The notes under the pieces were generated by a model. That model did not search any database. It saw only the letters and a list, made by a program, of their open reading frames with translations, and had not been told where the DNA came from. Below are positions 35,325 through 46,789 of a stretch of DNA of 64,000 nucleotides, piece after piece. A program made the translations under genes and the position numbers. Where the stretch lies: assembly GCA_037127255.1 (NCBI GenBank), contig JBANSL010000013.1, positions 81,598,188-81,662,187 on the forward strand, written 5' to 3'. The stretch comes from Persicaria tinctoria (lineage: Eukaryota; Streptophyta; Magnoliopsida; Caryophyllales; Polygonaceae). Every line of letters starts with the position of its first letter. Position 1 is the stretch's first letter.

Positions 35325-35885
35325 AAGAAATTCTGACAAGGGAATTACTATGCTTTTGCGAAATTGAAGGAAATGACTATGGAGAAGATTCAATTGTACC
35401 TTTGGCATATATAGTATGGATGTTAATTTGAGAAGCTGTACTATACATACCTGGATCTCTTCACTATGACTGTTGATGCGGGGAAGATGGGAAATTTTGG
35501 TCCAATTCACCAGTCTTCTGGCATGGTTGCTCAAGCAGTTGGACAAGCATATATATTTCAAGGCAACAAAGAGACTTGGGAATCCCATCTTCTGAGTTCT
35601 GGCAAACAGTTCAGTAGTGAACAGTCAGAAACCTTTAGCTCTTCAAGAGACGTTAGATGCTGAAATGCTTTTCTGTTCAGGAACTTGATGCTTTTGAAGC
35701 CCCTGATGGAGATACAAGTGAGGCTACACGTTCTCCGATTTCTGAAAGCATAAGAGAGACCGAGAGAGTACATTGGGAAGCAATTTGCACGAGGGATGTT
35801 GCTATTTCCAGGGAAGGATGGAAGACGAAATGTGAAGCATCTGGCATGTTGACAACAAAAATAACAAAGGTTTACTGGTTAGTCG
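35325..35885 (-). pseudogene. NLR 3'-end fragment, copy 2
   Basis: The minus strand carries KAFQHLTSLEELKVSDCSLL and, in another frame, WTKISHLPRINSHSEEI. These correspond to the last LRRs and C terminus of NLR-A/B. Frameshifts break it. It lies about 1.6 kb from copy 1 in the same orientation, indicating tandem duplication of a fragment. Confidence 0.75.
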
Positions 35886-36492
35886 AATCACAGTATATAT
35901 CAGTCAAACAGTCAGTGGGCTGCATTTCTGAAACTAAGAATATGTTAAAGGGGTTCATATTCTCCCCAAAAAAGAAAAACCCGAAGGTGTCATGCATATG
36001 AATATTGTCTGTTACAATTATGTCTCTCAATTATCTTGCCTAACTTTCTGTTTTCACAAAGTTGCTTTCTCAACGTTCTTGAATAGGTAAATTACAAAAG
36101 TCACATGACCATGCCGGACCTGTCCAAAAATCCAAAATGGCACGTGGGCCGTATACCATCACCCCCTTCTATACATGGTATCTATCCCCACTTGCTCAGC
36201 GTCTCACCAACTCAACACCCCATATCGACAAACTATCAAGTGACCCTCTTGATCCAAGATCTCTCTCGAGTCTCGAAGTGTATCCTAGTTCTCAACGTTA
36301 TCTTCTACCAAAAAATCCATATTGTGGTTCCATTGGTACACGGGAAAGGTCCATTTCTGAGCCAATGCTTCAGGACTAAGCCATTTCTAAATTAAAATGA
36401 TAAAGATCAAGTATGGCCAACTAATATATGGAAATGACTATTTGTTTTGTGCAACCGAAGGAAATGACAATTGAGAAGATTTAGATTGTACT

Positions 36493-39400
36493 TTAGACTT
36501 CTTCACCGTGGTTGTTGATCCGGGGGAGATGGGAGATCTTGGGCCAATCCTCACCGGTCATTTGGCATCGCAGCTGAAGTAGTGGACATGCATATATTTC
36601 AAGAGAACAAAGAGACGGGGGGAACCCATCTTCGGGCAAGCATTTGAGCCGTGGGCAGTCAGAAATCTTTAGTTCTTGAAGAGAAGTTAGGTGCTGAAAT
36701 GCTTTCCCGTTGAGGAACTTGATACTTCTGAGGTCCGTGATGGAGAGAGAAGTGAGGCCTGTTGGCAGCAGAGCTTCGGTGTTAGGAAAAGACTCCCATG
36801 TGGCACTGTATATGCCTTCTCCAATTTCCAACTTCACAAGAGAGGACAACTGGGGAAGATGCCAATCCTCCTGAAGAGGCATTAGATTGTAGCATTCATG
36901 AATTACCAGGGTGCGGAGTTCAGTGGGCAAACCACCAGGTGGAAACGATTCGATTTCTTGACAGCCTCTAATAGAAAAAAACTGTAGAGATGTCATACTG
37001 TAGTACATTCCCTCCGGCAGTGACTTAAGTTGATTACATCCGCTGATGGTAAAGGTTTTCAGATTGGGAGCAGGAAGCCCTCCTGGAGGAAACTCCGATA
37101 AAGAGAGACAATCGCTGATGTGGAGAGTACAGAGAGATTCCAAGATATGTCCTACTGGAACCACAAAGGAACTTAGCTTGATGCATACGGAAATGTCCAG
37201 GGAGATCAGCTTTGGGAAGTGGTCAAAGCAAAAGGACTGAATTGAGGAGGCCCTACTGAGGGATATATTTTGGAGGGATGCATAGCATTGTTCCTCCAAC
37301 TCTATATTTTCACATGCAGCCATGGTAAGTGATCTCAACCATGGGGGTAACCGAAAGATAGGCTTGAAGATACAATTTGAAATCTCTAGCTCTTGAACTG
37401 AAGGACTAATTAGTAGGGGTTCCCCAGTCACATTTATCACAAACGATGCAACCAGACCCCTATTTCTTCGACCAATCTTTAATACTCTGGGAGATACTAA
37501 TTTAAGCACAGTACTCAACCTTTTATGCTCTGGTGCAAGTTCTAGAGTTTCCACTGAAGACGGCAATTGGAGTGATTCTCCGACTCCTCCACAATCTAAA
37601 ATGGCAAGCCTTCTTAAAGAAGGGATATTTAGGGGCAACTCGGAACGTAGTTTCTTGCAAGAAAGCAAGCTAAGCTCTTGCAGCTGAGAAAAGGCTGGTC
37701 CATCACCTTCAAAAGCAGACCATGAGTGCCACAAAGGCATGTATTCAAATTTCAGTATCTCCAAAGAAGGAAAAGGAGTAAATGATGAACTGCGGTTGTT
37801 TCCATAGAAGTCCTGCCCCACTTCCATTATCATCATGAATCCCTTAATAGAGAGATGCTTGAGAGATGGAAGCTGCCCCAAAGGTGGTAACGAGATACAT
37901 TTAAAGCAATCCTTGAGATGTAAGACTGCCAAATTACAATATTCAGCAGCTCCAACCCATCCTGGAAATCTATCATCCCAAAACTCTTTTATTGTGAGTC
38001 TTTTCAAGTTTATGTGTGGCTTCAACTTCTCAAGAATGCGATACTGATTTCTGGAGGGACCAGACCACTCATAAACTATCTCCACAAGATGCGCTTTCTC
38101 ACTCATGTTGGAAGCCCCTGCATCTGAGTCAGAGACAGCATTCTCAAGCCTAGATATCAATAGAACACCTCGAACACTCTTAAGCTGGTTCAATTCTGCA
38201 ACACTTTGTCCTCTGTTCTGAATCGATCCCACTACAAACTTTGAGAGTGTCTGGAGATTAGTTAGTCTACCAATATGTGGGGGCATCACCTGTAGCGTCT
38301 TTGTATTAGTGATATCTAGATGACGCAGGGAAACCATATTGACCAACTTAGCAGGCAAACTTTGAAGATTGTAACAATTTGACAGCAACAACGTCTGCAA
38401 ATTGTACAACATAGAAATAGTTTCTGGCAAACATGTGACTGGTGTAGAAGAGAAATTCAGGTAACGCAAGTGTTTCAAGTTCCCAATTGAGGGAATTATG
38501 CAAGCGATTTGATAATGAGGCATAGAGAGAACCCTCAAGGAGGTACATGTTGGTAGTTGGAATGTAGGAGCTCTTGTCCGTAGATAACAAGGAGAACCAC
38601 CTGAACCAGATACCAGAGCCAAAAAGGTCCATAATTTGTGATCAAATAAGACTTGCAATCTTTCAGAATCATGATACTTCGTTTGCACAAATGAGAAATG
38701 GCGTGCTCTTCCAAGGTCAACCTGATCATTTGAACTCGACAATAGGCCAAACCTCCCAAACACATTGACAGCTAGATCATGGATCAGATCATGCATAACA
38801 AAATATTTTGTGGAGAAGCCTATTTGTTGAAAGAATGATCTCGATATAAGCTCATCAAAGTAACTACTTCCTAGCTGTTCCATGGTTGTATGACTTTGTG
38901 ATGGTGCAATGAAGCCTTCAGCTATCCACAGCAATACCAAATCCTCCTTTTGAAATCTATAGCTCTTGGGAAAAAGAGCGCAGTAGGCAAAACAACGCTT
39001 TATTTGTGGGTGGGGCAGATAGTCGTAGCTCAATCTTAAAGATGGCAGTATTCCGTAAATAGCTTCTGGTATTTCCCATATGGGGCTTCTCAGTACAAAC
39101 GCCCATTTCTCAGCATCTTCAGGAATAGAGCGCAAGGCACCCCCGAGCACTACAGCAGCTAGAGGCAAGCCCTGACATTTCGTGGCTATCTGTCTACCAA
39201 TAACTTCCAAGTTTTCATGTGACTTTAGTTGACTGTCTAAGGCAACAGATCTGATTACTGACCAACACTCTTCATCAGAAAGCGGATTCAAATTTATCAT
39301 AAGATTTGCATGCATCCACGTCGCAATATTTGCATTTTGAGTTGTCACAATTATGGTAGTGCCTCTTCCCGCAGTTTTCACTGGCCGAATAAGTTCGTTC

Positions 39401-40356
39401 CAAGATTGGAAGTGTTCAATCCAAACATCATCAAAAACTAAAAGAAGTCTCTTTCCTCTTATCATCTTGCATACTTTTTTTTGAATAAATTCCAGATTGT
39501 CAGACTGGAGAATCTCCTCAGATAATAACTCGAAAATGGTTTTGAAAACCAGAGTATTCGTGAAATCCCTTGGCAAATGCAACCAAGCTTTCAGATCAAA
39601 CATTTCCTCCAGCCTCCCCTCATTATAAAGCAACTGTGCAAGAGCAGTTTTCCCAACTCCTGGCATGCCAACAATTGCAATTATGCGAATATCATAATTG
39701 TCAGACTCAATCTTTTTCCTTTTCTGGCTCTGCTCTCCTGTCTGGTCAGCTCTTGTTAGCTGCTCATACTGCAAAAACCGAATTACCTCCTCTATTTCTG
39801 AATCTCTTCCAACGTACTGCATTGATTTATCCAACAAACTGGTTGTTGCTGGTTTCTTACCTCTTGAGGAACTTTCACAAGTGAGGCCAATTTGCAAGCC
39901 AAGAATACTGATTTGCTGTAAGAAACCATCTAATTTTTGAGACATATCTGAGATGGTAGAATCTACCTTTTCATGATCAGGTTGACGTAGAAAGGTGGAG
40001 ATAGAGGATATTACCCTTTTTATGGAACTACTTTCTGACGTGGCATCGACTCCTTCAGCAGTGGACTGCAAAGCTTGAGTAGCAATAGCATCCAAGAGGG
40101 TTTCAACATCATACATGGCATCCTTCAGCTCATCAAGCCAGAGCTTTACGGGCTCATTGGTGATGGCCTTCTGCTCGGCATCTGAGACCACTGCACTGAG
40201 CGCTAGCATCGTCTGCTTCAACTGACCCAACCGATCGCAGGTGGTTTTCCTTCCATCCAGGAACCGTTGAACTGGCTCCGATACTAATTTTTCAATCACA
40301 AGATTGAACACGGCAGATATGGCAGGTTGAATGAGATAATTATCGACAAAATCCAT
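36493..40356 (-). CDS. CC-NB-LRR disease-resistance protein (NLR-A)
   Basis: Intronless, 1,287 residues. I start at MDFVDNYLIQPAISAV (40356), because the paralogue starts with the same words; the frame is open 29 codons further but has no support there. An N-terminal Rx-type coiled coil includes VKLWLDELKDAMYDVE. NB-ARC has P-loop GMPGVGKTALAQ (near residue 227), kinase-2 LLLVFDDVW, GLPLAAVVLGGAL, RNBS-D CFAYCALFPKSY and MHD in FVMHDLIHDLAV (near 518). About 700 residues of LRRs follow, ending SHLPRINNHGEEV. All motifs are canonical, so it is probably functional. NLR-B is a close paralogue in the opposite orientation. Confidence 0.94.
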   Translation of the reverse strand: MDFVDNYLIQPAISAVFNLVIEKLVSEPVQRFLDGRKTTCDRLGQLKQTMLALSAVVSDAEQKAITNEPVKLWLDELKDAMYDVETLLDAIATQALQSTAEGVDATSESSSIKRVISSISTFLRQPDHEKVDSTISDMSQKLDGFLQQISILGLQIGLTCESSSRGKKPATTSLLDKSMQYVGRDSEIEEVIRFLQYEQLTRADQTGEQSQKRKKIESDNYDIRIIAIVGMPGVGKTALAQLLYNEGRLEEMFDLKAWLHLPRDFTNTLVFKTIFELLSEEILQSDNLEFIQKKVCKMIRGKRLLLVFDDVWIEHFQSWNELIRPVKTAGRGTTIIVTTQNANIATWMHANLMINLNPLSDEECWSVIRSVALDSQLKSHENLEVIGRQIATKCQGLPLAAVVLGGALRSIPEDAEKWAFVLRSPIWEIPEAIYGILPSLRLSYDYLPHPQIKRCFAYCALFPKSYRFQKEDLVLLWIAEGFIAPSQSHTTMEQLGSSYFDELISRSFFQQIGFSTKYFVMHDLIHDLAVNVFGRFGLLSSSNDQVDLGRARHFSFVQTKYHDSERLQVLFDHKLWTFLALVSGSGGSPCYLRTRAPTFQLPTCTSLRVLSMPHYQIACIIPSIGNLKHLRYLNFSSTPVTCLPETISMLYNLQTLLLSNCYNLQSLPAKLVNMVSLRHLDITNTKTLQVMPPHIGRLTNLQTLSKFVVGSIQNRGQSVAELNQLKSVRGVLLISRLENAVSDSDAGASNMSEKAHLVEIVYEWSGPSRNQYRILEKLKPHINLKRLTIKEFWDDRFPGWVGAAEYCNLAVLHLKDCFKCISLPPLGQLPSLKHLSIKGFMMIMEVGQDFYGNNRSSSFTPFPSLEILKFEYMPLWHSWSAFEGDGPAFSQLQELSLLSCKKLRSELPLNIPSLRRLAILDCGGVGESLQLPSSVETLELAPEHKRLSTVLKLVSPRVLKIGRRNRGLVASFVINVTGEPLLISPSVQELEISNCIFKPIFRLPPWLRSLTMAACENIELEEQCYASLQNISLSRASSIQSFCFDHFPKLISLDISVCIKLSSFVVPVGHILESLCTLHISDCLSLSEFPPGGLPAPNLKTFTISGCNQLKSLPEGMYYSMTSLQFFSIRGCQEIESFPPGGLPTELRTLVIHECYNLMPLQEDWHLPQLSSLVKLEIGEGIYSATWESFPNTEALLPTGLTSLSITDLRSIKFLNGKAFQHLTSLQELKISDCPRLKCLPEDGFPPSLCSLEIYACPLLQLRCQMTGEDWPKISHLPRINNHGEEV

Positions 40357-40828
40357 GATGAAGAGGTGGCACAGATGCAAGGAAACCCAAAGCAATGAAT
40401 GAAAGGAAAAAGATTGGTATGGAGATTGGAAGGGTTTTCGCATTCAGTTATTGCTACCCTGGTTTAGGTGCCATATCAAGACCGTTTGTGAAGGGAGGAA
40501 AAGTCCATCACAGACTCAAAGTCTACTCACTAGGACAAATGGATGGTGCAAGGTTGGTTGGGGACACTAACTCACCTTTCCCACATTGCTGTCAAACTTT
40601 AGGGTGTTTTTTTTTTTATTGATGAAGACAAAGCTTGATTTCTACACACTACGACCTGTTTGGCACAAGCTTTTTGTATAGCGATTTACAATTTTAAGGA
40701 GACCGATCCCTATTGTTTATATATCCGTCCATAGCATTTTAAAAAATGCTCAATATTTCACCTAAATTTAATCAACTTTAGATTTCCATAAAAAAAAAAT
40801 CATCTTGAGTATAATCTTAAGTTAGAAG
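40357..40828. other. NLR-A 5' flank, shared with NLR-B
   Basis: 40440-40610 is similar to the reverse complement of 50560-50760 (shared words around AAGTCCATCA and GGTGCC). It probably holds the NLR-A promoter and leader. Confidence 0.55.
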
Positions 40829-41103
40829 TTAACACTATGTTTGGATGAGGATTTGATAGGATTTTTAGGAAGGGAAGTGAAGGGAAAATGAATTTGGTGT
40901 TTGGGTGGCCAATTAAGAGAAAGGAAAGGAAAGGAATCCCAAATTTGAGTAACCGTACAATTTGATGGGATTTCACAACCCATCAAAACGGTGGAATTTG
41001 ATAGGAAAGTGAATTTCCCACCCTTCCCTCCCCTCCCTTTCCCTTTTCCAATTTCTCATCCCTTCCTTCCCCTAAAAAACCCAGTTGCCAAACAGAGGGT
41101 TAG
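40829..41103. mobile_element. MITE, PIF/Harbinger-like
   Basis: About 270 bp with no coding capacity, bounded by CACTATGTTTGG on the left and CCAAACAGAGGG on the right (10 of 12 matching as inverted repeats). TTA flanks each side, the 3-bp target typical of PIF/Harbinger MITEs. The matching flank of NLR-B lacks it, so it inserted after the duplication. Confidence 0.6.
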
Positions 41104-41236
41104 TAGTGAACATGCCAAACAAACCCTAAATAGCTACTGATTTGATTTGGCATCTCTCCTGCATCCCCAACATCAGGAGCAAAACGAAAGGGAAAATTGA
41201 TTCATTTGATGTTCAATAGAGAGACTGAGAGAGTAC

Positions 41237-41578
41237 CTTCGGGCGTCTTAACCATAGCAGTGGGAAATGGCGGACAACACCGAAGCAGTGCAGAAACGGC
41301 CGCAAAGATTGAACACAACTTTTCCCCTCAAACCATATCTGATTTTAACACAATTAAAGAACGGTCAGCATTTAATCAGATAAACTCTGAACTGCAACAT
41401 CTTACCTCAGAATGCGGAGGTTAAACTGAGGCTTTTGATCGAGGATGTGAACTGTACGATTCGCGGAAAACGCTTTCGGCCAGAAATCGGTGGCAGTGCC
41501 GATTCTCCATGCCGCCAATGAGGTGAAGGTGGAAGAGTAGTTTATAAATCTTGCAGCAATGACATATGCGGCCGCCAT
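41237..41578 (-). pseudogene. Mitochondrial-presequence-like gene fragment, copy 1
   Basis: First exon 41406-41578 (ATG at 41578) reads MAAAYVIAARFINYSSTFTS and runs to a good donor. It is Arg/Ser/Ala-rich with few acids, like a mitochondrial presequence. A second exon-like stretch (41237-41305) has a donor, but its acceptor AG is missing compared with copy 3. The mature protein is not present and the parent gene is unknown. It sits head to head with the thymidylate kinase leader. Confidence 0.6.
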
Positions 41579-42250
41579 GGATTTTGCTTTCAGAGGTCGC
41601 CGGAGAAAGAGGGAAGTGGTGATCAAATTTCTTCCGCTGCGCTGATTGAAATCAGATGATATCATCTGTTTGGTTGTTAAACTGGAGAGCTTTGACAAAT
41701 GGGCCCGGTTCATCTGAACCGACTGATCCGATAGAACCGGGTCCAATCATGATTCGGAGGTACAGTATTACGTAGAGAAAGGTCTCGGGTTCGATTCCCA
41801 TTTATGCACTTTTATTTTCCCCTTCGTATTTGGAATAAAGGGCATAAAACCCTATCACTCAGTATCTGCTCGACTCTTTTTTTTCAGACGCAGACAGGCG
41901 AACGCGAATCCAGCTTCTTCGACATCGACGCCGGCCACCTTCGACTGTTCGACATCGCTGCCCACCTTCTTCAATCAAAGATTCAGGATTGATTAAGAGT
42001 TTCGATTCAAAGGTACATTTCCACTTTTCTATGTTAAAGTTTATGCATTATGAATTAGATTTTCAATTCAATTTGAAATACTTGAAAGTTAAGAAGGTTA
42101 GATTTTCAAATTGAAGTGCAATTTCTGAATAGGGATAGTTAGGGATTGTGAAATTTGAGAATCAATTCCGTGAACCTCAATAGAATGTTCATTTGAATGG
42201 TTTATTATAGGAGAAAAATGGAAAAATTTGTAACTCGAACTAAGAATCCA
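41579..42250 (+). promoter_or_regulatory. Bidirectional promoter block and TMPK leader exon, copy 1
   Basis: This block lies between the minus-strand presequence exon and the thymidylate kinase. It contains TTACGTAGAGAAAGGTCTCG, a B-box-like GGGTTCGATTCCC, and a leader exon ending TTTCGATTCAAAG at 42012 before gtacat. It is duplicated at 45964-46690. The leader has an in-frame stop before the coding exon, so translation starts in the next exon. A transcription start is not determined. Confidence 0.55.
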
Positions 42251-43098
42251 TTAATTCCAGTTTCAAGTGGAAATGTACCTTTTGTTTGGTGGCTGATTCA
42301 AGCTGAGAAGCCTGATTTTCTGGCTTTTACTGGTAGGTAAAGGAATCAACATCTCAGCTAGCTCTTGCTTGTGCTTTTTCTGGCTACTTCTTGCTTATAT
42401 TTCTGTATTTATTGCACTTAATACTTTTCCTTAATATCTGGCTGGAATTGGAATTTCCCTTTTTTGCTCGAGTGTTGCTTATGTATTTTTGTAATATTTT
42501 TTAATACTTGAAATCAATGTTATAAAATGGCACTGAGTGTTTGATTCATGAGTTGAGTTTCCGCATGTTAAAAGGTATATTAGTTGAGATTATGAAAAAA
42601 GAATTCTGTGTGTAATTACTATTGTATAATGTATAATCAACTGGAGTTTGGGTTTTTTTTATATCAAATTTGTCTCCTAACAATTTCCGCTTTTAAGCCA
42701 TTTTTATGAATATGCAGTCCAATCTGATTTCAAAAATAAACAATGGACCCAGCAAGTGAAGAGGTCCTTGGATTGTTTCATCATGTCTGTAACTTAGGAT
42801 AAATAAATTGATACCATGCTAACATTGTTTTATTTCAAAAGAAAAAACTCCTCACTGTTTTGCAAAACTATTCTTTTGTTTTTTTGCAAGGTAAGGAATA
42901 TGCTCCAAACCCGCTCTTTAGTATCCTCCAAAATGATGTCAGCTCCTTTCTCTTCATTAAGCTAAATTTCACATTTCCTTTTCCGTGCTTTCCCTAGTGT
43001 CCTGAGAAATTCTCAACATTTTAATCTCATAATAATCTATTGATATTGTGCTTGATTTTCGTTGCAGATTCCCTGTAGTATCGCGTGGAGTGAAAAAA

Positions 43099-45266
43099 AT
43101 GTCAAACTGCAATATGCAGCCTTTGAAGTCTTGCTCAGTTAAGATGGAGAATAATGCCAAGGAAAAAGAACAACGTGGTGCTCTGGTTGTCTTGGAGGGG
43201 TTAGATCGGAGTGGGAAGAGCTCCCAAGCAAGCAAGCTGGTTGCTCATTTGGAAGGGCTTGGAGTTTCTTCTGAGCTATGGAGGTTTCCAGACAGGAGTA
43301 CCACTGTTGGCTTAATGATTTCTTCATACCTTTCAAACAACTCACAATTTGATGATCACACCATTCACCTATTGTTTAGCTCTAACCGTTGGGAGAAGAG
43401 GTTTGTTTGAATCCAATATTATCAATTGTTTATGCTTCGTGTCTCTGTGTGTGTGTGTTGTTGAGTGTGTTCCATTGATAAGTCTGCAAATGCTATTATG
43501 GAATCTTGCCATTTGAAACAATTCTAGCTGTAAACTAGTATCTTATGTGGATTATGCTCAAGTGCCCTAGCAGGCTAGCAGACAGGTTCGAGTTTTTAAT
43601 AGGCAGATATTGAGCTGGTACTTTCTGCTAGGAATTGATATCAAGCAATTTTCTGCTTCCCAGAGATGATAGATCTGGAAATATCTAGGTTATAAGATTG
43701 ACAGTTTACTTGAAAGTTTTTCCTACAGTTGTTTGTCCACAATTTGGTTCTTGTCTGTAAAAACATGACGCATTGTATTGATCGTTTTCTCTTTTGTTTT
43801 TTTTCCTTTATCTGAACTTCTTTAGGAGCTTTAGTATGAGGATATGGTTAGACTTTATTATTTGTGAAAGAATCCCTTGTACATTCAATAATTACAGTTC
43901 ACAGTTGTTCATATCCAGCAGTTTAAGAGTTACTAATATTTTTTTTTTTTGCCTTATGCAGATCATTAATGGAAGAGAAGCTGAAAGGTGGAACAACTCT
44001 AATAGTAGATCGTTATTCTTATTCGGGGGTGGCCTTTTCAGCTGCTAAAGGACTTAATCTTGACTGGTGTAAGGTAATACTTTTCTCCGCTCTGCTAAGT
44101 TTATGCTGTTAGAAGCATCATTTTGAGGTAACACTCGGCCGATGTAATGTAAAGTTTATATTGATGAAAGGTGGTTCTATGGTTGATAGTAAAATCTTAT
44201 CATGTGAGTATTGATTTAAGTCCGTTTCAGTAGACATTGTTTTCACTGCCTCTTTCCTTTTGGATCCTGCATGCAAAAGTACGTTTAACTTTACGAAAGA
44301 AAACAAGCTTATCCTGGAAAGCTGAGCTTTACAATCGAAGTAATTTGGATTTGTTGACAATTAGCAAGATAAAATTATAAACAGTTTGATCTTTCTTCCA
44401 GGCACCGGAAATAGGACTTCTTGCTCCAGATCTGGTTTTATACCTTGACATACCACCAGAGGTTTGTCCTGACCCCTGAATGATTTCATTCATATTCCTC
44501 TTTTAAGGCAGGAGTAAACAGACAGTTTAGAAAATCAACCTTGACCTAAAAGAAGCATATTGTCCTAGGTTAAAGACAAAATCTTTATTTTTACTGAAAT
44601 ATGTTAATCTTTCTAGTTATAAATGTAGTGAAAGGTGTGGGGTTATGTGGTTATTGAAAACAATGTTTACTAAAACATTAGAATTACCCTCGTACAACTA
44701 GTTATATTTCATTAAACAACATGGATCCGAAGTCTCATTGCATAAACTGTAACATCATACATTTACTATCCCTGAGAAACCACATAACAAATTGTTTATT
44801 CTGGAGCGCAGAAAGCTGCAGAAAGAGGCGGCTATGGAGGTGAGCGATATGAGCACCTTGACTTTCAAAGGAAAGTTGCAGAAAAATATAAGCTCCTCCA
44901 CGATGATGCCTCATGGAAGGTCCGTGCTTTCATCTCTTTCTTTTAGCTGTTCTGTCTGTTGCTTGTTTCGCGCGTTCATCTCTTTCTTTAATTGTTATGT
45001 CTGTTGCTGCTTTGTATTTAGCTAAATCTCTTTCTTCACATTTACATTCCAATGTCTCAAAATCCACTTTTTTTTTAACCTCTGGCAACTCATGTATTCT
45101 ATAACTCTTCAACCAGATCATTGACGCTAGCTTGTCAGCGGATGAAGTCCATGATCAGATAAAAAATCTCGTAGTGAACTGTGTCACGGAATGTCAAGGG
45201 GAAATCGCTCTCCCAGCTCTGGTCACAATAGCCCAACTTCTTCAAGATTCAGCTTCAACTCATTGA
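43099..45266 (+). CDS. Thymidylate kinase (dTMP kinase), ZEUS1-type
   Basis: Five coding exons: 43099-43400, 43962-44073, 44402-44461, 44812-44919 and 45117-45266, all GT-AG, giving 243 residues. The enzyme phosphorylates dTMP to dTDP for DNA synthesis. Visible motifs: P-loop [10 protein letters not shown] (residues 34-43), DRY with [11 protein letters not shown] (from 117), [12 protein letters not shown], and the lid region GGYGGERYE. Length fits eukaryotic TMPK with a short N-terminal extension. The start is MSNCNMQPL, and a second Met (MENNAKEK, 43144) could give a shorter form. It lies between the two NLR paralogues but is unrelated to them. A leader exon ends at 42012, with a 1,057-bp intron before the coding exon at 43070. 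Confidence 0.92.
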
Positions 45267-45837
45267 TTGTAAAGCGTGAGAGCTTGAGCTTTATAGTGTT
45301 TTACTTGGCTTCAGATCTTCATTTCGTCAATTTGGATCATCATACTCGCTTGTATAGTCTAGTTGATGCCTTACTCTGAATGCTTAGCTTGTCTCGGGTG
45401 TGTTTGAATTGAAAGACAACTCAAATTCTCATTCCAATGAAATTCATGAGTTGCAATCTGCATATCCGATTTCAACACAAGAATGTTTAGCTTCTTGCAC
45501 AGAATTGAACAAAACACTTGCAAGTTACAAGTGGAAACAAAAATCTCCTTGACAGTGAACAAGTATCCAGTTTACATTTGACATCATCCGACTATACAAA
45601 GATTATACGTAGATTTCGTTCCTTCTCAAACTTCTTCTGCAACTTGAAGACCTCATTGGTAATGGGTCAGACCCATCGGGTCAAAGATTGGATATTGCAA
45701 TTTGCAACCCAGACAACCTATCAAAGCCACGGGTCAGCGGGCTCGTAGGACCCGACGAGTTGCCTTATTAAAAAAAAAATTATAAATTTCTTTTGACGAT
45801 TTAATAAAAAGAAATGATATGAAAAAATGATGTGAAT
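45267..45837. other. 3' flank of TMPK
   Basis: No further gene is visible. The TMPK 3' UTR and polyadenylation site probably lie in the first 200-300 bases. Confidence 0.4.
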
Positions 45838-45963
45838 TGTGCGGTGCATGGAAAACGCTTTCGGCCGGAAATCGGTGGCAGTGCCGATTCTCGAAGCCGC
45901 CAATGAGGTGAAGGTGGAAGAGTAGTTTAGAAACCTTGCAGCAATGGCATATGCGGCCTCCAT
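45838..45963 (-). pseudogene. Mitochondrial-presequence-like exon, copy 2
   Basis: MEAAYAIAARFLNYSSTFTS and following residues match copy 1 (41406-41578), but similarity stops after about 42 codons and no donor is present at the expected place. It has the same orientation as copy 1. Confidence 0.65.
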
Positions 45964-46690
45964 GGATTTTGCTTTCAGAGAGAAGTGGTGATCAAATTTC
46001 TTCCGCTGCGTCGATTGAAATCAGATGATATTGTTTGGGAAGGGAGAGCTTGGACCAATGGACCCGGTTCATTCTGAACCAACTGATCTGATAGAACCGG
46101 GTCCAATTCTGATTCGGTGGTTCAGTAAACCGGACCCAATTTTGAAGGAACCGGGTTTAAGTTTTTTCTCATGCTATTACGTAGAGAAAGGTCTCGGGTT
46201 CGATTCCAATTCATGCACGTTGATTTTCCCCTTCGCATTTGGAATAAAACCCTATCACTCAGTATCTGCTTGACTTTTTTATTCTTCTGCGCAGCCAGGC
46301 GAACGTGAATCCAGTACCTCTTCTCCTCGTCCGGCTATCCACCGGCCGCCGCCCGCCGCCCGCCGCCCGCCTTCGACTGTTCGACATCGCGGCCCACCTT
46401 CTTCAATAAAAGATCCAGGATTGATTAAGAGTTTCGATTCAAAGGTACATTCCTATGTTAAAGTTTGCATTAGGAATTAGATTTTCAATTCAAAAAATAC
46501 TTTGAAAGTTAAGAAGGTTAGCTTTTCAAACTGAAGTGCAATTTCTGAATAGGGATAGTTTAGGGTTTGTGAGATTTGAGAATCAATTCGGTGAACCTCA
46601 ATAGAAGTGCAATTTCTGAATAGGGATAGTTATTGGATAAAAATGGAGAAATTTGTTGCTCGAACTAAGAATCCAGTAATTCCAATTTCA
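45964..46690 (+). promoter_or_regulatory. Duplicated promoter block and leader exon, copy 2
   Basis: A direct copy of 41579-42250. It keeps TTACGTAGAGAAAGGTCTCG, the CACTCAGTATCTGCT segment and a leader ending TTTCGATTCAAAG at 46444 before gtacat. It also has an expanded CCGCC tract. It lies upstream of bL27m and may supply its leader, with a 1.85-kb intron to an acceptor at 48291. Confidence 0.55.
46341..46371. repeat. CCGCCCG short tandem repeat
   Basis: About four CCGCCCG-type units inside the copy-2 leader. They are not expanded in copy 1. Confidence 0.75.
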
Positions 46691-46789
46691 AAATTTTGGG
46701 TATTCCAGTTGCTCAATCTCCAAATGTTAGAATTGATGTGGTTCAAGATGAAATTGTTAGAGACGATGTCAGGGTAGAATTTGCGTAAC

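Larger units (their letters stand above)
32955..36492. other. NLR cluster spacer with duplicated NLR 3' ends
   Basis: Apart from the two fragments listed below, no coding sequence is supported. Open frames at 34944-35141 and 36105-36395 lack motifs. Confidence 0.45.

Noticed and set aside
36105..36395. Small plus-strand gene
   Set aside because: No motif and no promoter signal. It overlaps an alternative open frame and lies in NLR spacer DNA.
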